32,536 nt of DNA from Candidatus Saccharimonadota bacterium. Lineage in GTDB: Bacteria > Patescibacteriota > Saccharimonadia > Saccharimonadales > Saccharimonadaceae. Under the pieces are notes generated by a model that was not told the origin of the DNA, did no database searches, and saw only the letters and a program-made list of their open reading frames with translations. Positions 6,252 to 13,981 of this stretch are shown one piece after another (within the stretch, counting starts at the first letter, position 1; every line of letters starts with the position of its first letter). Made by a program: the position numbers and the translations under genes. The DNA lies in the NCBI GenBank assembly GCA_017509895.1, contig JAFWOH010000003.1:1-32536 (forward strand). The letters run 5' to 3'.

Positions 6252-9200
6252 TTATGCCACTTTCACAGCCTCTTCACCGAGAAGGGCCTTGAGTGGCTTT
6301 AGTAGCTCATCATCAATTTCGACCCTAAATGGCATGCGGAGTGGCTTCTTCTCGCCGTTTCGGTCTAGGACGAGGATGATTTCTTCTAGGCCCGGCTGGG
6401 CATCGCAAAGCTGTTTGATATTATTTAGTAGTTCCGTATTGTCAGGCTCTTTGATAAGGCACCAGAGGCGTTTTTTAGGAGCGGGCTTCCCGGCCGGAGT
6501 GGGAGTAGGCTCAGCGACCGAAGATGAGCCAGAAGAAACAGACGCGCTAGGGCTTTTCCGAATAGTCTCGGAAGAGGTCTTTCCCCTAAAATTACCCCGG
6601 GACGGAGCCGCCTTCGGCGCGGGGAGCTTCTCGCCGGTCGGCTGGTAATTATCAAGCACCTCATCTGAAATTACTTCAATAGATTCGGCGAGAACCTTGA
6701 TGTCCGTCGTGGGGCGACCATCCTTATCAGAGGCGTTAACCCGGCCGGTGCATTTTATTACATTATCTAAAACGAGCTTTCCGCCAAATTCTTCATAAAT
6801 CCTTGGAAAGACCACGATTTCTTGCTCGCCATTTTTATCTTCGAGCTTCACAAACGCCATCTTCTGACCAGATTTAGTTAAGATAGTGCGGATATTAGTG
6901 ATAATCCCCCCGATGGAAATAATTTTATTGTCATATTCCTGACTAACCATGGAGAACGGATGACACTGCTCCTCAAAGAAAGTGTCATACTTATCGAGCG
7001 GATGAGCGGAGAGATAAAGACCCATGAGGTCGCGTTCCCAAAAGAGCTGTTCCTTTTCGCTAGTTTGGACGGGAGAGGGCTTGATTTCTGGCTCTGGGAT
7101 TACGCCTTCTCCGCCAAAGGCGGCAAAGAGGTCTACGCGCCCCTCTGCCCGGTCTTTCTGGACCTTGGCGGCATAACCTTGGATGGCCTCGAGATTAAAA
7201 AGTAAATCCGACCGAGTATTAAAGCGGTCGAAAGCACCGGTTTTAATAGCGGCTTCCCAAGAGCGCTTATTAAATTTTGTAGAATTTACTCTGGCGGCAA
7301 AATCACAGACGGACTTAAACTCCCCTCCTCGCTCTCTTTCGGGGATGACGATTTCCTCGACTAAGGCTTGGCCCATAGATTTAATGCCGGAGAGCCCAAA
7401 GCGGATAGTTTTTTCTCCTTTGACAATACCAAAATCGCTAAAAGATTGGTTAATATCTGGGCCGAGGACCTTTAGCCCCATGTGCTTACACTCGGCAATC
7501 TCAATCGCGAGGCGCTCCGTCCGGTTCATATCCGAGGTCATCAAAGCGGCCATAAAAGCATCTGGATAGTGCGCCTTTAGATAGGCTGTCCAATAGGCGA
7601 TCAAAGCATAACACGCGGCATGGGACTTATTAAAACAATAGTTCGCAAAATCGAGTAGCTGAGACCAAAAAGTCTCGGCAATTTCCTCGGTCGCACCACC
7701 AATCTCGACCGCACCCTTGATAAACTGTGGCTTTACCTCCTCCATCAATTTTACTTTCTTTTTACCGACTGCCTTTCTTAAAGTATCGGCCTGACCACCA
7801 GTAAATCCGCACCAAGAGCGAGAAATCTGCATGAACTGCTCTTGATAAATCAAAATACCATAAGTATCCTTCAGCGCACCTTCTAGACCGGGGTGGAGAT
7901 AGGTGATTTTTTCTTGGCCATGCTTGCGACGGATAAAGCTGTCAATAAACTGCATCGGGCCGGGACGATAGAGCGCAACCATCGCGATAATATCCTCAAA
8001 ACGAGAGGCCTTTAAATCTCTTAAGTAGCGCTTCATGCCGGCAGATTCTAGCTGGAAGACGCCGGTGGTCTCACCCCTCTGTAAAAGCGCGTAGGTTTCT
8101 GGGTCATCGAGCGGGAGCTGATACATATCAATATCTTCGCCATAAACCTTACGAATCATCCGAAGGGCATTATTAATCACAGTTAAGTTTGACAGGCCGA
8201 GGAAGTCCATTTTAAGTAGCCCGAGTTCCTCAATCTGGGTCATCGGGAATTGCGCCGCGAGTGTCTGCTCACCATTAGTCTGCTTACGAGAAACTTCTAG
8301 CGGGAGGAATTTGACGAGGTCGTCCGGGGCAATCACCACCCCACAGGCATGCACACCATGTGAACGAATCGTCCCCTCTAGGCGCATCGCAAAATCTATT
8401 ACCTCTTTAGCGGTAGGGTTATTTTCGTATTCATTTTTAAGGTCCGGATTTTCCTTGATAGCATCTTTCAAGGGGACATGATGACCCATCACCGGGTCTG
8501 GGACGAGCTTTGCGATGCGGTCTGATTCAGCATAGGGGACTTCAAGGACGCGCGCGACATCCCGGACGGCCATTTTCCCCATCATCTTACCAAAGGTGAC
8601 AATATTAGAGACGCGGCCGCGGCCGTATTTCTCGGTACAATATTGAATCACCTCGTCTCGCCGAGTATCCTGAATATCGGTATCGATATCTGGCATAGAG
8701 ATACGGTCGGGATTTAAAAAGCGCTCAAAAAGCAAATCGTATTTTAGCGGGTCAAGCTCTGTAATTCTAAGAGCGTAGGCGAGGAGAGAGCCAGCGGCAG
8801 AGCCACGACCCGGCCCATAGACAATCCCTTTTTTCTTGCCCCAGTTAATAAAATCTTGGACAATCAAGAAATAGCCGTTATAATTCATCTTATCGACGAC
8901 CGAGAGCTCATAATCAATCCGCTCGAGCTGCTCCTTAGAGAGGAGCTTTCGGCATTCCTCGACAGTCAGTTTCTCGGCCTCCTCCTCGGTCTTTCCGCCA
9001 TAGCGAAAGGCGAGACCCCGAAAGACTAATTGGTCTAGATATTGTTTTTCGTTTAAACCATCGGGGATGCCCGGGAATTTTGGAATTAAAATCCGCCCGA
9101 GCTGAAGGTCGACATTACATCTCTCGGCAATCCGCTTAGTATTTCTAATCGCCTCTGGAAAATCCTTGCTCCAACGGTCAATAATCTCCTTTGGCGGGAT

Positions 9201-10004
9201 AACATGGAGCTGAAAATCTTTTAAGGTCATACGATTTGGGTCGCTAAGATTTGAGGCGGTGCCGATACAAAGCAAGACTTCATGAGCCTCGGAATCTTCA
9301 TGTTTTAGATAGTGGCCATCACAAGTCACGACCAGCGGCAGGCCGGTTTCTTTAGCGATTTTTTGTAGCCCCTCATTAATCTTAGTCTGGACGGCCCAAT
9401 GCGTAGGGGAATCTGGGTGACCATGGTCCTGCATCTCGAGATAAAAACGGTCTTTAAAAACCTTAGCATGCCATTCAACCAATTTTTTCGCGCCCGCATA
9501 ATCGTCATTTTTCAGCTTTTCGGAAATCTCTGAGGAGGCACAACCAGAGAGACAGATAATGCCCTCATTATACTTTTCCATTAAATCATGGTCAATCCGC
9601 GGTTTATAATACATGCCGTTTAACTCGGCCTCGGTCATTAGCCGGCAAAGATTTTCATAACCCTTTTCGTTCATAGCAAGAAGAGTTAGGTGAAAACGCT
9701 CCTTGTCATGAGCTGGGTCTTTATCGGTATACTTTCGGGCAGCTACATAGGCCTCTAGGCCGAGGATAGGCTTTATCCCCGCGTCATTAGCGGTCTTATA
9801 AAGTTCTATCAGGCCGGTCATTGTCCCGTGGTCCGTCACAGCGACGGCCTCCATGCCCTCGGATTTAACAAAATCAATCAGGTCTGGGATTTTCGTCAGA
9901 CCGTCTAGTAAAGAATAATGGGTGTGGTTATGGAGGTGCACAAAATCAGAGGGGATACAAGTCGCTCCTGTTGAAATTGGCGTAAACTTAACCTCCTGGC
10001 TCAT
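6252..10004 (-). CDS. dnaE: DNA polymerase III alpha subunit
   Basis: This is the replicative polymerase catalytic subunit, 1250 residues from the chosen start. The PHP domain begins with HLHNHTHYS (about 22-30). The palm domain holds the catalytic aspartates in PDIDTD (438-443). A helix-hairpin-helix region and an OB fold (IISIGGIITNIRT, near 1025-1105) follow. A Pro/Ala/Ser linker (about 1115-1175) separates these from a short C-terminal domain. The reading frame stays open 57 nt further upstream, but those codons give a hydrophobic run translated from the promoter. The ATG at 10004 is preferred because a -10 box ends 6 nt before it, which predicts a leaderless mRNA, and no Shine-Dalgarno is present. 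Confidence 0.96.
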   Translation of the reverse strand: MSQEVKFTPISTGATCIPSDFVHLHNHTHYSLLDGLTKIPDLIDFVKSEGMEAVAVTDHGTMTGLIELYKTANDAGIKPILGLEAYVAARKYTDKDPAHDKERFHLTLLAMNEKGYENLCRLMTEAELNGMYYKPRIDHDLMEKYNEGIICLSGCASSEISEKLKNDDYAGAKKLVEWHAKVFKDRFYLEMQDHGHPDSPTHWAVQTKINEGLQKIAKETGLPLVVTCDGHYLKHEDSEAHEVLLCIGTASNLSDPNRMTLKDFQLHVIPPKEIIDRWSKDFPEAIRNTKRIAERCNVDLQLGRILIPKFPGIPDGLNEKQYLDQLVFRGLAFRYGGKTEEEAEKLTVEECRKLLSKEQLERIDYELSVVDKMNYNGYFLIVQDFINWGKKKGIVYGPGRGSAAGSLLAYALRITELDPLKYDLLFERFLNPDRISMPDIDTDIQDTRRDEVIQYCTEKYGRGRVSNIVTFGKMMGKMAVRDVARVLEVPYAESDRIAKLVPDPVMGHHVPLKDAIKENPDLKNEYENNPTAKEVIDFAMRLEGTIRSHGVHACGVVIAPDDLVKFLPLEVSRKQTNGEQTLAAQFPMTQIEELGLLKMDFLGLSNLTVINNALRMIRKVYGEDIDMYQLPLDDPETYALLQRGETTGVFQLESAGMKRYLRDLKASRFEDIIAMVALYRPGPMQFIDSFIRRKHGQEKITYLHPGLEGALKDTYGILIYQEQFMQISRSWCGFTGGQADTLRKAVGKKKVKLMEEVKPQFIKGAVEIGGATEEIAETFWSQLLDFANYCFNKSHAACYALIAYWTAYLKAHYPDAFMAALMTSDMNRTERLAIEIAECKHMGLKVLGPDINQSFSDFGIVKGEKTIRFGLSGIKSMGQALVEEIVIPERERGGEFKSVCDFAARVNSTKFNKRSWEAAIKTGAFDRFNTRSDLLFNLEAIQGYAAKVQKDRAEGRVDLFAAFGGEGVIPEPEIKPSPVQTSEKEQLFWERDLMGLYLSAHPLDKYDTFFEEQCHPFSMVSQEYDNKIISIGGIITNIRTILTKSGQKMAFVKLEDKNGEQEIVVFPRIYEEFGGKLVLDNVIKCTGRVNASDKDGRPTTDIKVLAESIEVISDEVLDNYQPTGEKLPAPKAAPSRGNFRGKTSSETIRKSPSASVSSGSSSVAEPTPTPAGKPAPKKRLWCLIKEPDNTELLNNIKQLCDAQPGLEEIILVLDRNGEKKPLRMPFRVEIDDELLKPLKALLGEEAVKVA

Positions 10005-10010
10005 GTAATA

Positions 10011-10016
10011 ATTATA
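10011..10016 (-). promoter_or_regulatory. -10 box of dnaE (leaderless geometry)
   Basis: Minus-strand TGTGCTATAAT is an extended -10. Exactly 6 nt (TATTAC-type spacer) separate it from the dnaE ATG, so transcription should start at or next to the A of the start codon. Confidence 0.65.
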
Positions 10017-10054
10017 GCACAGGAGGAGTAGGAAAAATAGAAATGTGAGAAAAA

Positions 10055-10204
10055 GTAGCAAAGGGGGCTACGCCGAACGCTACCCGCCGCCTGCTACCTT
10101 AGTGGGACTCTCTTTTTAAAAGAGAGTCCCAACGAGAGAAACTAATTATTAAAATCAAGCCGGGCAAAGCTCGGCTTGATTTTGGCTAATAGCCCCTTTA
10201 CTAC
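10055..10204 (-). terminator. long stem around a palindromic element, likely terminator
   Basis: GTAGCAAAGGGGGCTA (10055-10070) pairs with TAGCCCCTTTACTAC (10190-10204) with one bulge and one mismatch. On the minus strand the structure ends in CTTTGCTACTTTTT, a GC stem followed by a U-tract, as expected for an intrinsic terminator after the YtxH-like gene. The two-hairpin element (copy B) lies within it, as if inserted into the terminator loop. The right arm overlaps the stop codon of the YtxH-like gene. Confidence 0.55.
10104..10183. repeat. two-hairpin palindromic element, copy B
   Basis: Hairpin 1 has 13-bp arms GGGACTCTCTTTT (10104-10116) and its complement (10118-10130). The linker AACGAGAGAAACTAATTATT follows. 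Hairpin 2 has 15-bp arms at 10151-10165 and 10169-10183 with one G-T pair and an AAA loop. Hairpin 1 and the linker match copies A and C, but hairpin 2 is unrelated in sequence and lacks the CACATGT loop. Confidence 0.8.
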
Positions 10205-10443
10205 TTTTTCTTTACACCGACGGACTTAGCGGCTTTTTTAGCGTCGCGCTCGACGGTGCGCTTAACCTTTTTTGCCTGAGAGACGGTCTTAGCGCCGGTG
10301 GCGCGGGCCTTTTTATAGGCCTTTTTACCGCCTTTTTTAATATCGTTTCTGGTTTCTTTGCCAGACTTTGGTGCAAGCAAGATACCGGCGGCAGCACCGA
10401 CTAGCGCTCCGAGGAGAAAACGACTTTTTTTCTTGGTAACCAT
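10201..10443 (-). CDS. YtxH-like small membrane-associated protein
   Basis: An 80-residue protein whose Gly/Ala-rich hydrophobic segment GALVGAAAGILLAPKSGKETR (about residues 12-32; the APKSGKETR part is typical) matches the YtxH/DUF3618-like family. The remainder is strongly basic (Lys/Arg/Ala) and probably helical. YtxH proteins are general-stress envelope proteins of unknown biochemical role. A GGTGG sequence lies about 9 nt upstream of the ATG. It follows the next gene upstream by 25 nt and probably belongs to its operon, ending at the terminator at 10055-10204. Confidence 0.75.
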   Translation of the reverse strand: MVTKKKSRFLLGALVGAAAGILLAPKSGKETRNDIKKGGKKAYKKARATGAKTVSQAKKVKRTVERDAKKAAKSVGVKKK

Positions 10444-10468
10444 GGTTTATCCACCTTTCTTTTATTAT

Positions 10469-10729
10469 TTATTCTTCATCTTCTTTATATTTATTATACT
10501 TCTTACGGATTTTTTTGACAAGCCCAGTCAAACTACCCATTAAGGTCATGTCATAAAGATTGCTTGCTACACCGCTTGCCTTATCAGCGAGCTCTTGACC
10601 GGTCTCAATAAAGTTTCTGGCTTCTTTAATCAGCTTTAAGATTTTTATTAGGACGATAATCGAGAGAATTAGAAAGATAAAAAGCGTGACGGCCAAGATA
10701 ACCATGATAATCCAAGATGCGGTGTCCAC
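10469..10729 (-). CDS. small single-pass membrane protein
   Basis: An 86-residue protein with one strong transmembrane helix (about residues 6-30, Ile/Leu/Val/Phe-rich) followed by an amphipathic, charged helix and a basic, then acidic C-terminus. No family is recognised with confidence; the layout resembles short DUF948-type proteins. The start is GTG at 10729, overlapping the stop of the GalU-like gene by one base (TAGTG), with AAGGAG 8 nt upstream. Its pairing with a YtxH-like protein suggests an envelope role, by context only. Confidence 0.7.
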   Translation of the reverse strand: MDTASWIIMVILAVTLFIFLILSIIVLIKILKLIKEARNFIETGQELADKASGVASNLYDMTLMGSLTGLVKKIRKKYNKYKEDEE

Positions 10730-11571
10730 TATAGAATCTCCTTATTATAATATTCAGAGGCCTTGGCGTAATTTTTCGGATCGCCGGTGGTCATCCATGT
10801 GCCTTTAGTTTTTTCGACATAGACTGGGCCAATCTTAGTTAAATCGGTAATGGCATCGACGGTCCAGAGCTCTCCGTCTAGGCCGGTATTATCGGGATTT
10901 AGATACTCAAAAATCTCTGGGGTCAAGAGATAGCGGCCATAGCTCGTAAGGTTGCTCGGGGCATCCTCTATCTCTGGCTTTTCAACGATGTGGTCGAGGG
11001 TCATGTCTTCCGCATCTTTAAGCTGGATAACGCCATATTTATTTAGGACTTCGCGCGGCATCTCCTGAGAGATGATAATTGCCTTGGCATCCTCGTGCAT
11101 CTCATAAGACTCAATTAAGGTCTTAACATCGGAAGAGCCAAAGACGACATCATCCGAATAGAGGACGACAAAGGCCTCGTCATCATTGATATAGGGGCGA
11201 GCGGAGGCTATCGGAGAGCCATTGCCATAAGGCATCTCTGGATCCTGCTCGATGACGGTGATTTTCGGAAAGTTCTCAAGTAATTCCCTCACCGGCTCAA
11301 AGCGGTCTGATTTTCCCTGTTTCTCAAGCAATGCCTCAATTTTCGGGACAGGCTCGTGGAAATAATTATCATAAATCGGGCGGCCAGAGGGGGTAGCCAC
11401 GATGATGATTTCCTCGATACCGGCGGCCATACACTCCTCGACGCAGAGCTGCATAATCGGCTTCGCGCCGAGAGGCAACATCGCCTTGGGAATAGTTTTA
11501 GTGATAGGTAGATACCGGCTAGCAAAACCAGCATCCGTAATGATAGCTTTTTTTGGTAGTTGATATTTCAT
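10729..11571 (-). CDS. galU: UTP-glucose-1-phosphate uridylyltransferase-like protein
   Basis: This 280-residue nucleotidyltransferase matches GalU: KAIITDAG..SRYLPITK.IPKAMLPLG near the N-terminus, then EECMAAGIEEIIIV. It would make UDP-glucose from UTP and glucose-1-phosphate for surface glycans. The usual GxGTR nucleotide-binding loop reads GFASR here, so one Gly and Thr are replaced; activity or substrate may differ. The frame is open for 204 nt upstream, but the family homology begins at the ATG at 11571, which has AAGGAG 6 nt upstream and an extended -10 at 11590-11595. Confidence 0.85.
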   Translation of the reverse strand: MKYQLPKKAIITDAGFASRYLPITKTIPKAMLPLGAKPIMQLCVEECMAAGIEEIIIVATPSGRPIYDNYFHEPVPKIEALLEKQGKSDRFEPVRELLENFPKITVIEQDPEMPYGNGSPIASARPYINDDEAFVVLYSDDVVFGSSDVKTLIESYEMHEDAKAIIISQEMPREVLNKYGVIQLKDAEDMTLDHIVEKPEIEDAPSNLTSYGRYLLTPEIFEYLNPDNTGLDGELWTVDAITDLTKIGPVYVEKTKGTWMTTGDPKNYAKASEYYNKEIL

Positions 11572-11589
11572 AAAACTCCTTGAGATTTT

Positions 11590-11595
11590 ATTATA
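11590..11595 (-). promoter_or_regulatory. extended -10 promoter of galU
   Basis: Minus-strand TGCTATAAT, with a perfect -10, lies 18 nt upstream of the GalU-like ATG and just downstream of the stop of the HdeD-like gene. Confidence 0.55.
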
Positions 11596-11605
11596 GCATA
11601 CTCCA

Positions 11606-12277
11606 CTATTTTTTAGTAGATTTCTTGCCCTTGAAGAGCTTTGAAAGAGGATTTCTAGACCGCTCGGCAGCCGCTTTCTCAGCCTTACGCTTTTCGCGAG
11701 CGAGACGGCGCTCTTCCTTTTGCTCGGCCAACTCGTTTTTATTGTGGACGGCATAGATAAGAGTGGTGATACCATAAATCATCATGTAGGTACCAAAGAA
11801 TTTGATGAAGGTAGTCGGGTTTTCAAAGTGGCCGGAATTAAGGACGACAAAGCCGAGGATACAGCCACAAATCCCACAAACTATCCACATGAAGCGGTCG
11901 GTCGGATCTGAGAGAGATTTAAAGCCCTGGAGAATCTCAAAGACACCACAAAAGATGGTATAGCCGGCGAGCAGACCGAGGGCCCATGCGATGTTGAGGT
12001 CCTTCGTAAAGAGGAGAGCGAGGCCGACGCTAAGGTTTAAGAGCATCAGTACGAGGGCGAGGCCCCAGTTTTGCTGGCGGCGCTTCCGATAGATTAAATT
12101 GGCCGCGTCAATCACGCCGAGGGCGAGGAGGGTCGAGCCAGAGATGATGACGAGCGTGCTTACTTCTTGAATGTTTGTAAACATCACAAACCAACCGAAG
12201 AGAAGGCCGACGATGCCTTGCAGAGCGAAGACAAGCCAATGGGACTCAATATATTTTTTTACTTTACGACTGCTCAT
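11606..12277 (-). CDS. HdeD-family (DUF308) membrane protein
   Basis: A 223-residue integral membrane protein with about six hydrophobic helices in three hairpins between residues 12 and 180. It ends in a strongly basic cytoplasmic tail (Arg/Lys/Ala, about residues 185-223). The spacing and the motif-like starts of each hairpin match HdeD/DUF308 proteins, linked to acid stress in enterobacteria but of unknown function elsewhere. GGAG precedes the ATG and an extended -10 lies at 12307-12312. It is upstream of and co-directional with the GalU-like gene, which also has its own -10. Confidence 0.75.
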   Translation of the reverse strand: MSSRKVKKYIESHWLVFALQGIVGLLFGWFVMFTNIQEVSTLVIISGSTLLALGVIDAANLIYRKRRQQNWGLALVLMLLNLSVGLALLFTKDLNIAWALGLLAGYTIFCGVFEILQGFKSLSDPTDRFMWIVCGICGCILGFVVLNSGHFENPTTFIKFFGTYMMIYGITTLIYAVHNKNELAEQKEERRLAREKRKAEKAAAERSRNPLSKLFKGKKSTKK

Positions 12278-12306
12278 ATAAAATTTTCTCCACTTATGTT
12301 TAATAT

Positions 12307-12312
12307 ATTATA
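12307..12312 (-). promoter_or_regulatory. extended -10 promoter of the HdeD-like gene
   Basis: Minus-strand TGTGCTATAAT, with a perfect extended -10, lies 29 nt upstream of the ATG. It gives this gene its own start downstream of the strong hairpin at 12367-12403. Confidence 0.6.
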
Positions 12313-12361
12313 GCACAGATTTCACTAGTTTTAATATAAAAGTCTAGTGGTTTTTACCAAG

Positions 12362-12425
12362 AAAAAGGGCGTCCTCTTGATACCGTCAGTATCGCATACG
12401 CCCCGAAAAGATTGCTCTTTTCGTT
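12362..12425 (-). ncRNA. candidate small structured RNA
   Basis: A promoter (12432-12459) would start RNA near 12425. The predicted transcript has hairpin 1 (7-bp arms, 12404-12410 with 12417-12423). Hairpin 2 has an outer GGGCGT/ACGCCC stem (12367-12372 with 12398-12403) and an inner GATAC/GTATC stem (12379-12383 with 12389-12393). A U5 run (12366-12362) follows. The last stem and U-run form a good intrinsic terminator, giving an RNA of about 64 nt. No known RNA family is recognised. It may simply be the terminator of the nuclease gene, but the dedicated promoter argues for a separate transcript. Confidence 0.45.
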
Positions 12426-12431
12426 ATTTTT

Positions 12432-12459
12432 ATTATAGCATATTTTTATTTGATTACAA
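12432..12459 (-). promoter_or_regulatory. promoter for the candidate small RNA
   Basis: The extended -10 TGCTATAAT has its hexamer at 12437-12432, and TTGTAA lies at 12459-12454, with a 16-bp spacer. It overlaps the last codons of the nuclease gene and points into the hairpins at 12362-12423. Confidence 0.5.
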
Positions 12460-12832
12460 TGATTTTTTTAGAATTTGTAATTAAAACTAATCGCTTTATG
12501 CGGGTAGCCTTTTTTAGATGGATTATTATCTCTGAATAGGCTTTTCTAGCTCGCATTTTTGTTCTAAACAAGGTGATGACTACATTTTCAGATTGGCGGT
12601 CTATACTTTTAAGATTATTATGAATTGTATTAGATGAATTGCCAACAATATTTTTTATTTCCCAAAATTGATTTAAACGAATAGCCATTATATCTGGCGT
12701 GGTCGAGCTTTTACGAACAACAAATTCAATATCACTTTTTAGATACTCCGCCATGAGACGAGCCGTTATGCGCTCCCATTCATCGGGTTTAGGCTTAAGA
12801 TTGGTTGGTTCATGTATCTGATATTGTTTCAT
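12446..12832 (-). CDS. stand-alone CdiA-C-terminus-like tRNA nuclease
   Basis: The 128-residue protein resembles the C-terminal tRNase domain of CdiA toxins and related phage- or element-encoded nucleases (PD-(D/E)xK-like). Key matches are TPDIM (D47), then FWEIK (E58, K60), followed by the GNSSNTI, NNL and KRLVLIT blocks that characterise the family. No delivery domain, signal peptide or membrane segment is present, so it is an orphan toxin-like domain. No small immunity gene is visible beside it. It is clearly more AT-rich than its neighbours, which suggests recent acquisition. A -10 (TATACT) ends 6 nt before the ATG and there is no Shine-Dalgarno, so a leaderless mRNA is expected. The family call is from pattern memory, not a search. 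Confidence 0.65.
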   Translation of the reverse strand: MKQYQIHEPTNLKPKPDEWERITARLMAEYLKSDIEFVVRKSSTTPDIMAIRLNQFWEIKNIVGNSSNTIHNNLKSIDRQSENVVITLFRTKMRARKAYSEIIIHLKKATRIKRLVLITNSKKIIVIK

Positions 12833-12838
12833 TCAATT

Positions 12839-12868
12839 AGTATAAGCCCAAACCGAAAAATCATACAA
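12839..12868 (-). promoter_or_regulatory. promoter of the nuclease gene (leaderless geometry)
   Basis: The -10 TATACT is at 12844-12839 and a possible -35 TTGTAT at 12868-12863, with an 18-bp spacer. Exactly 6 nt separate the -10 from the ATG. Confidence 0.5.
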
Positions 12869-12938
12869 GCATAACCTTGATAATATAAGCATTTTCACCT
12901 CTGAAAAAGTGTTGATTATATTACAAAGTTAGGGGAGT

Positions 12939-13961
12939 CTAGACATGGCGGGACTTGCGGCGGAGGGTCTCGATGACCCAAGTCTTTTTATAGGCGAAGG
13001 GTTTTAAAATTAAATCGTGGGCTGGGACGTATTTTAGCTCCTCAACACCAAAGCCACGCTTAAAACAGGAGACGCCATAAAACCGATGGTCTGTCTCGTC
13101 CTCGCCGACGATGCCCCAGAAATTATAGCGTCCGATTCCCCGTTCTTTGCTATCGCGCATAGCGGTGAGATGGAGCAGGGGTGCGCCGGAGAGCTTTGTG
13201 CCGAGCTCTGAGGAGACACCATAATGGTATGAGGCCTCATTGCCATAAAAAATCATGAAATTCTGGGCTAAAATTTCGCCATTATACTTCGCGGTATAGA
13301 GCACCGCCTCGCCATTCGGGGCGAAGGCCTCGAATTGCTTAGTTAGAAAATCCTCAGAGAAGGCGAAAAAGTCATGGCGCTTTGCAGTCTGGAGCTGGAT
13401 GTCATAAAAAGTTTTAATATCCTTTGGATTAGTAGACTTTTCGACGGTGATGTTGTTTTTCTCGGCCTTCCTAAGAGCGCGGCGGAGGCGCTGGCGCATC
13501 CCGGCGAGGAGCTCTTCCTCGGACTTTTCAAGATTTAAAATACCGGCAAACTCAACAGAGAGATACATCGGGGCCTTTTTAAGCCCTAATTCTTTTTCAA
13601 AGAGATTCAAAGATTTTTCAGACAATTCGAGCTGGGGGCGGACGCGGACAAAGACGCAATTATTCTCCTCGCCAGATTTTTTAATGTCCTGAAACACAGC
13701 CTTTACCAAGCGTTTATCAGACCAATCGAGAATCGGCCCGCCGGCGATGGCGAGATGACGGCCACGCTTTGCGTGTTCCACTACACCCCCATAGGCGGCG
13801 ACGATTTTATCGCCGTCCTTCGCGATGCGGCGGACAATCTCATTGCCGCGGCTTTTATGAAATTCGTAAAAATCAAAAGACTGGAGGAAATTAGCCTCCT
13901 TATGGCTAGTTACAAAATCATCCCAGATGTTTTTATCTTCGCAGTTTTCAAAAGTAAACAT
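12939..13961 (-). CDS. FemAB-family peptidyltransferase
   Basis: A 340-residue member of the FemAB/FemX group, a double-GNAT fold that adds amino acids from aminoacyl-tRNA to peptidoglycan precursors. Family features include WDDFVTSHKEANFLQSFDF at the N-terminus, the central LRRALRKAEKN basic segment, and YHYGVSSE followed by GIGRYNFWGI in the second GNAT half. The start at 13961 is preferred over one 27 nt upstream, which would translate the promoter; a -10 ends 6 nt before this ATG. Its neighbours (DegT, MurF-like ligase) support a role in building cross-bridges or cell-surface precursors. Confidence 0.85.
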   Translation of the reverse strand: MFTFENCEDKNIWDDFVTSHKEANFLQSFDFYEFHKSRGNEIVRRIAKDGDKIVAAYGGVVEHAKRGRHLAIAGGPILDWSDKRLVKAVFQDIKKSGEENNCVFVRVRPQLELSEKSLNLFEKELGLKKAPMYLSVEFAGILNLEKSEEELLAGMRQRLRRALRKAEKNNITVEKSTNPKDIKTFYDIQLQTAKRHDFFAFSEDFLTKQFEAFAPNGEAVLYTAKYNGEILAQNFMIFYGNEASYHYGVSSELGTKLSGAPLLHLTAMRDSKERGIGRYNFWGIVGEDETDHRFYGVSCFKRGFGVEELKYVPAHDLILKPFAYKKTWVIETLRRKSRHV

Positions 13962-13967
13962 ACATTT

Positions 13968-13973
13968 ATTATA
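13968..13973 (-). promoter_or_regulatory. -10 box of femAB-like gene (leaderless geometry)
   Basis: The extended -10 TGTGCTATAAT ends 6 nt before the ATG. It lies between the DegT stop codon and the FemAB start, so FemAB can be transcribed separately from the wall operon upstream. Confidence 0.6.
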
Positions 13974-13981
13974 GCACAGTT

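Noticed and set aside
10005-10061. Hydrophobic N-terminal extension of DnaE that looks like a signal peptide or membrane anchor
   Set aside because: It is a translation of the promoter region; family homology and the -10-N6-ATG geometry place the start at 10004.
11572-11775. 68-residue N-terminal extension of the GalU-like protein
   Set aside because: It lies antisense to nothing useful, overlaps the HdeD-like gene in another frame and the galU promoter, and has no homology; AAGGAG marks the ATG at 11571.
12892-12907. Terminator after the FemAB-like gene (TTTTCA/TGAAAA hairpin)
   Set aside because: The 6-bp AT-rich stem is too weak, with no clear U-run, to support a call.
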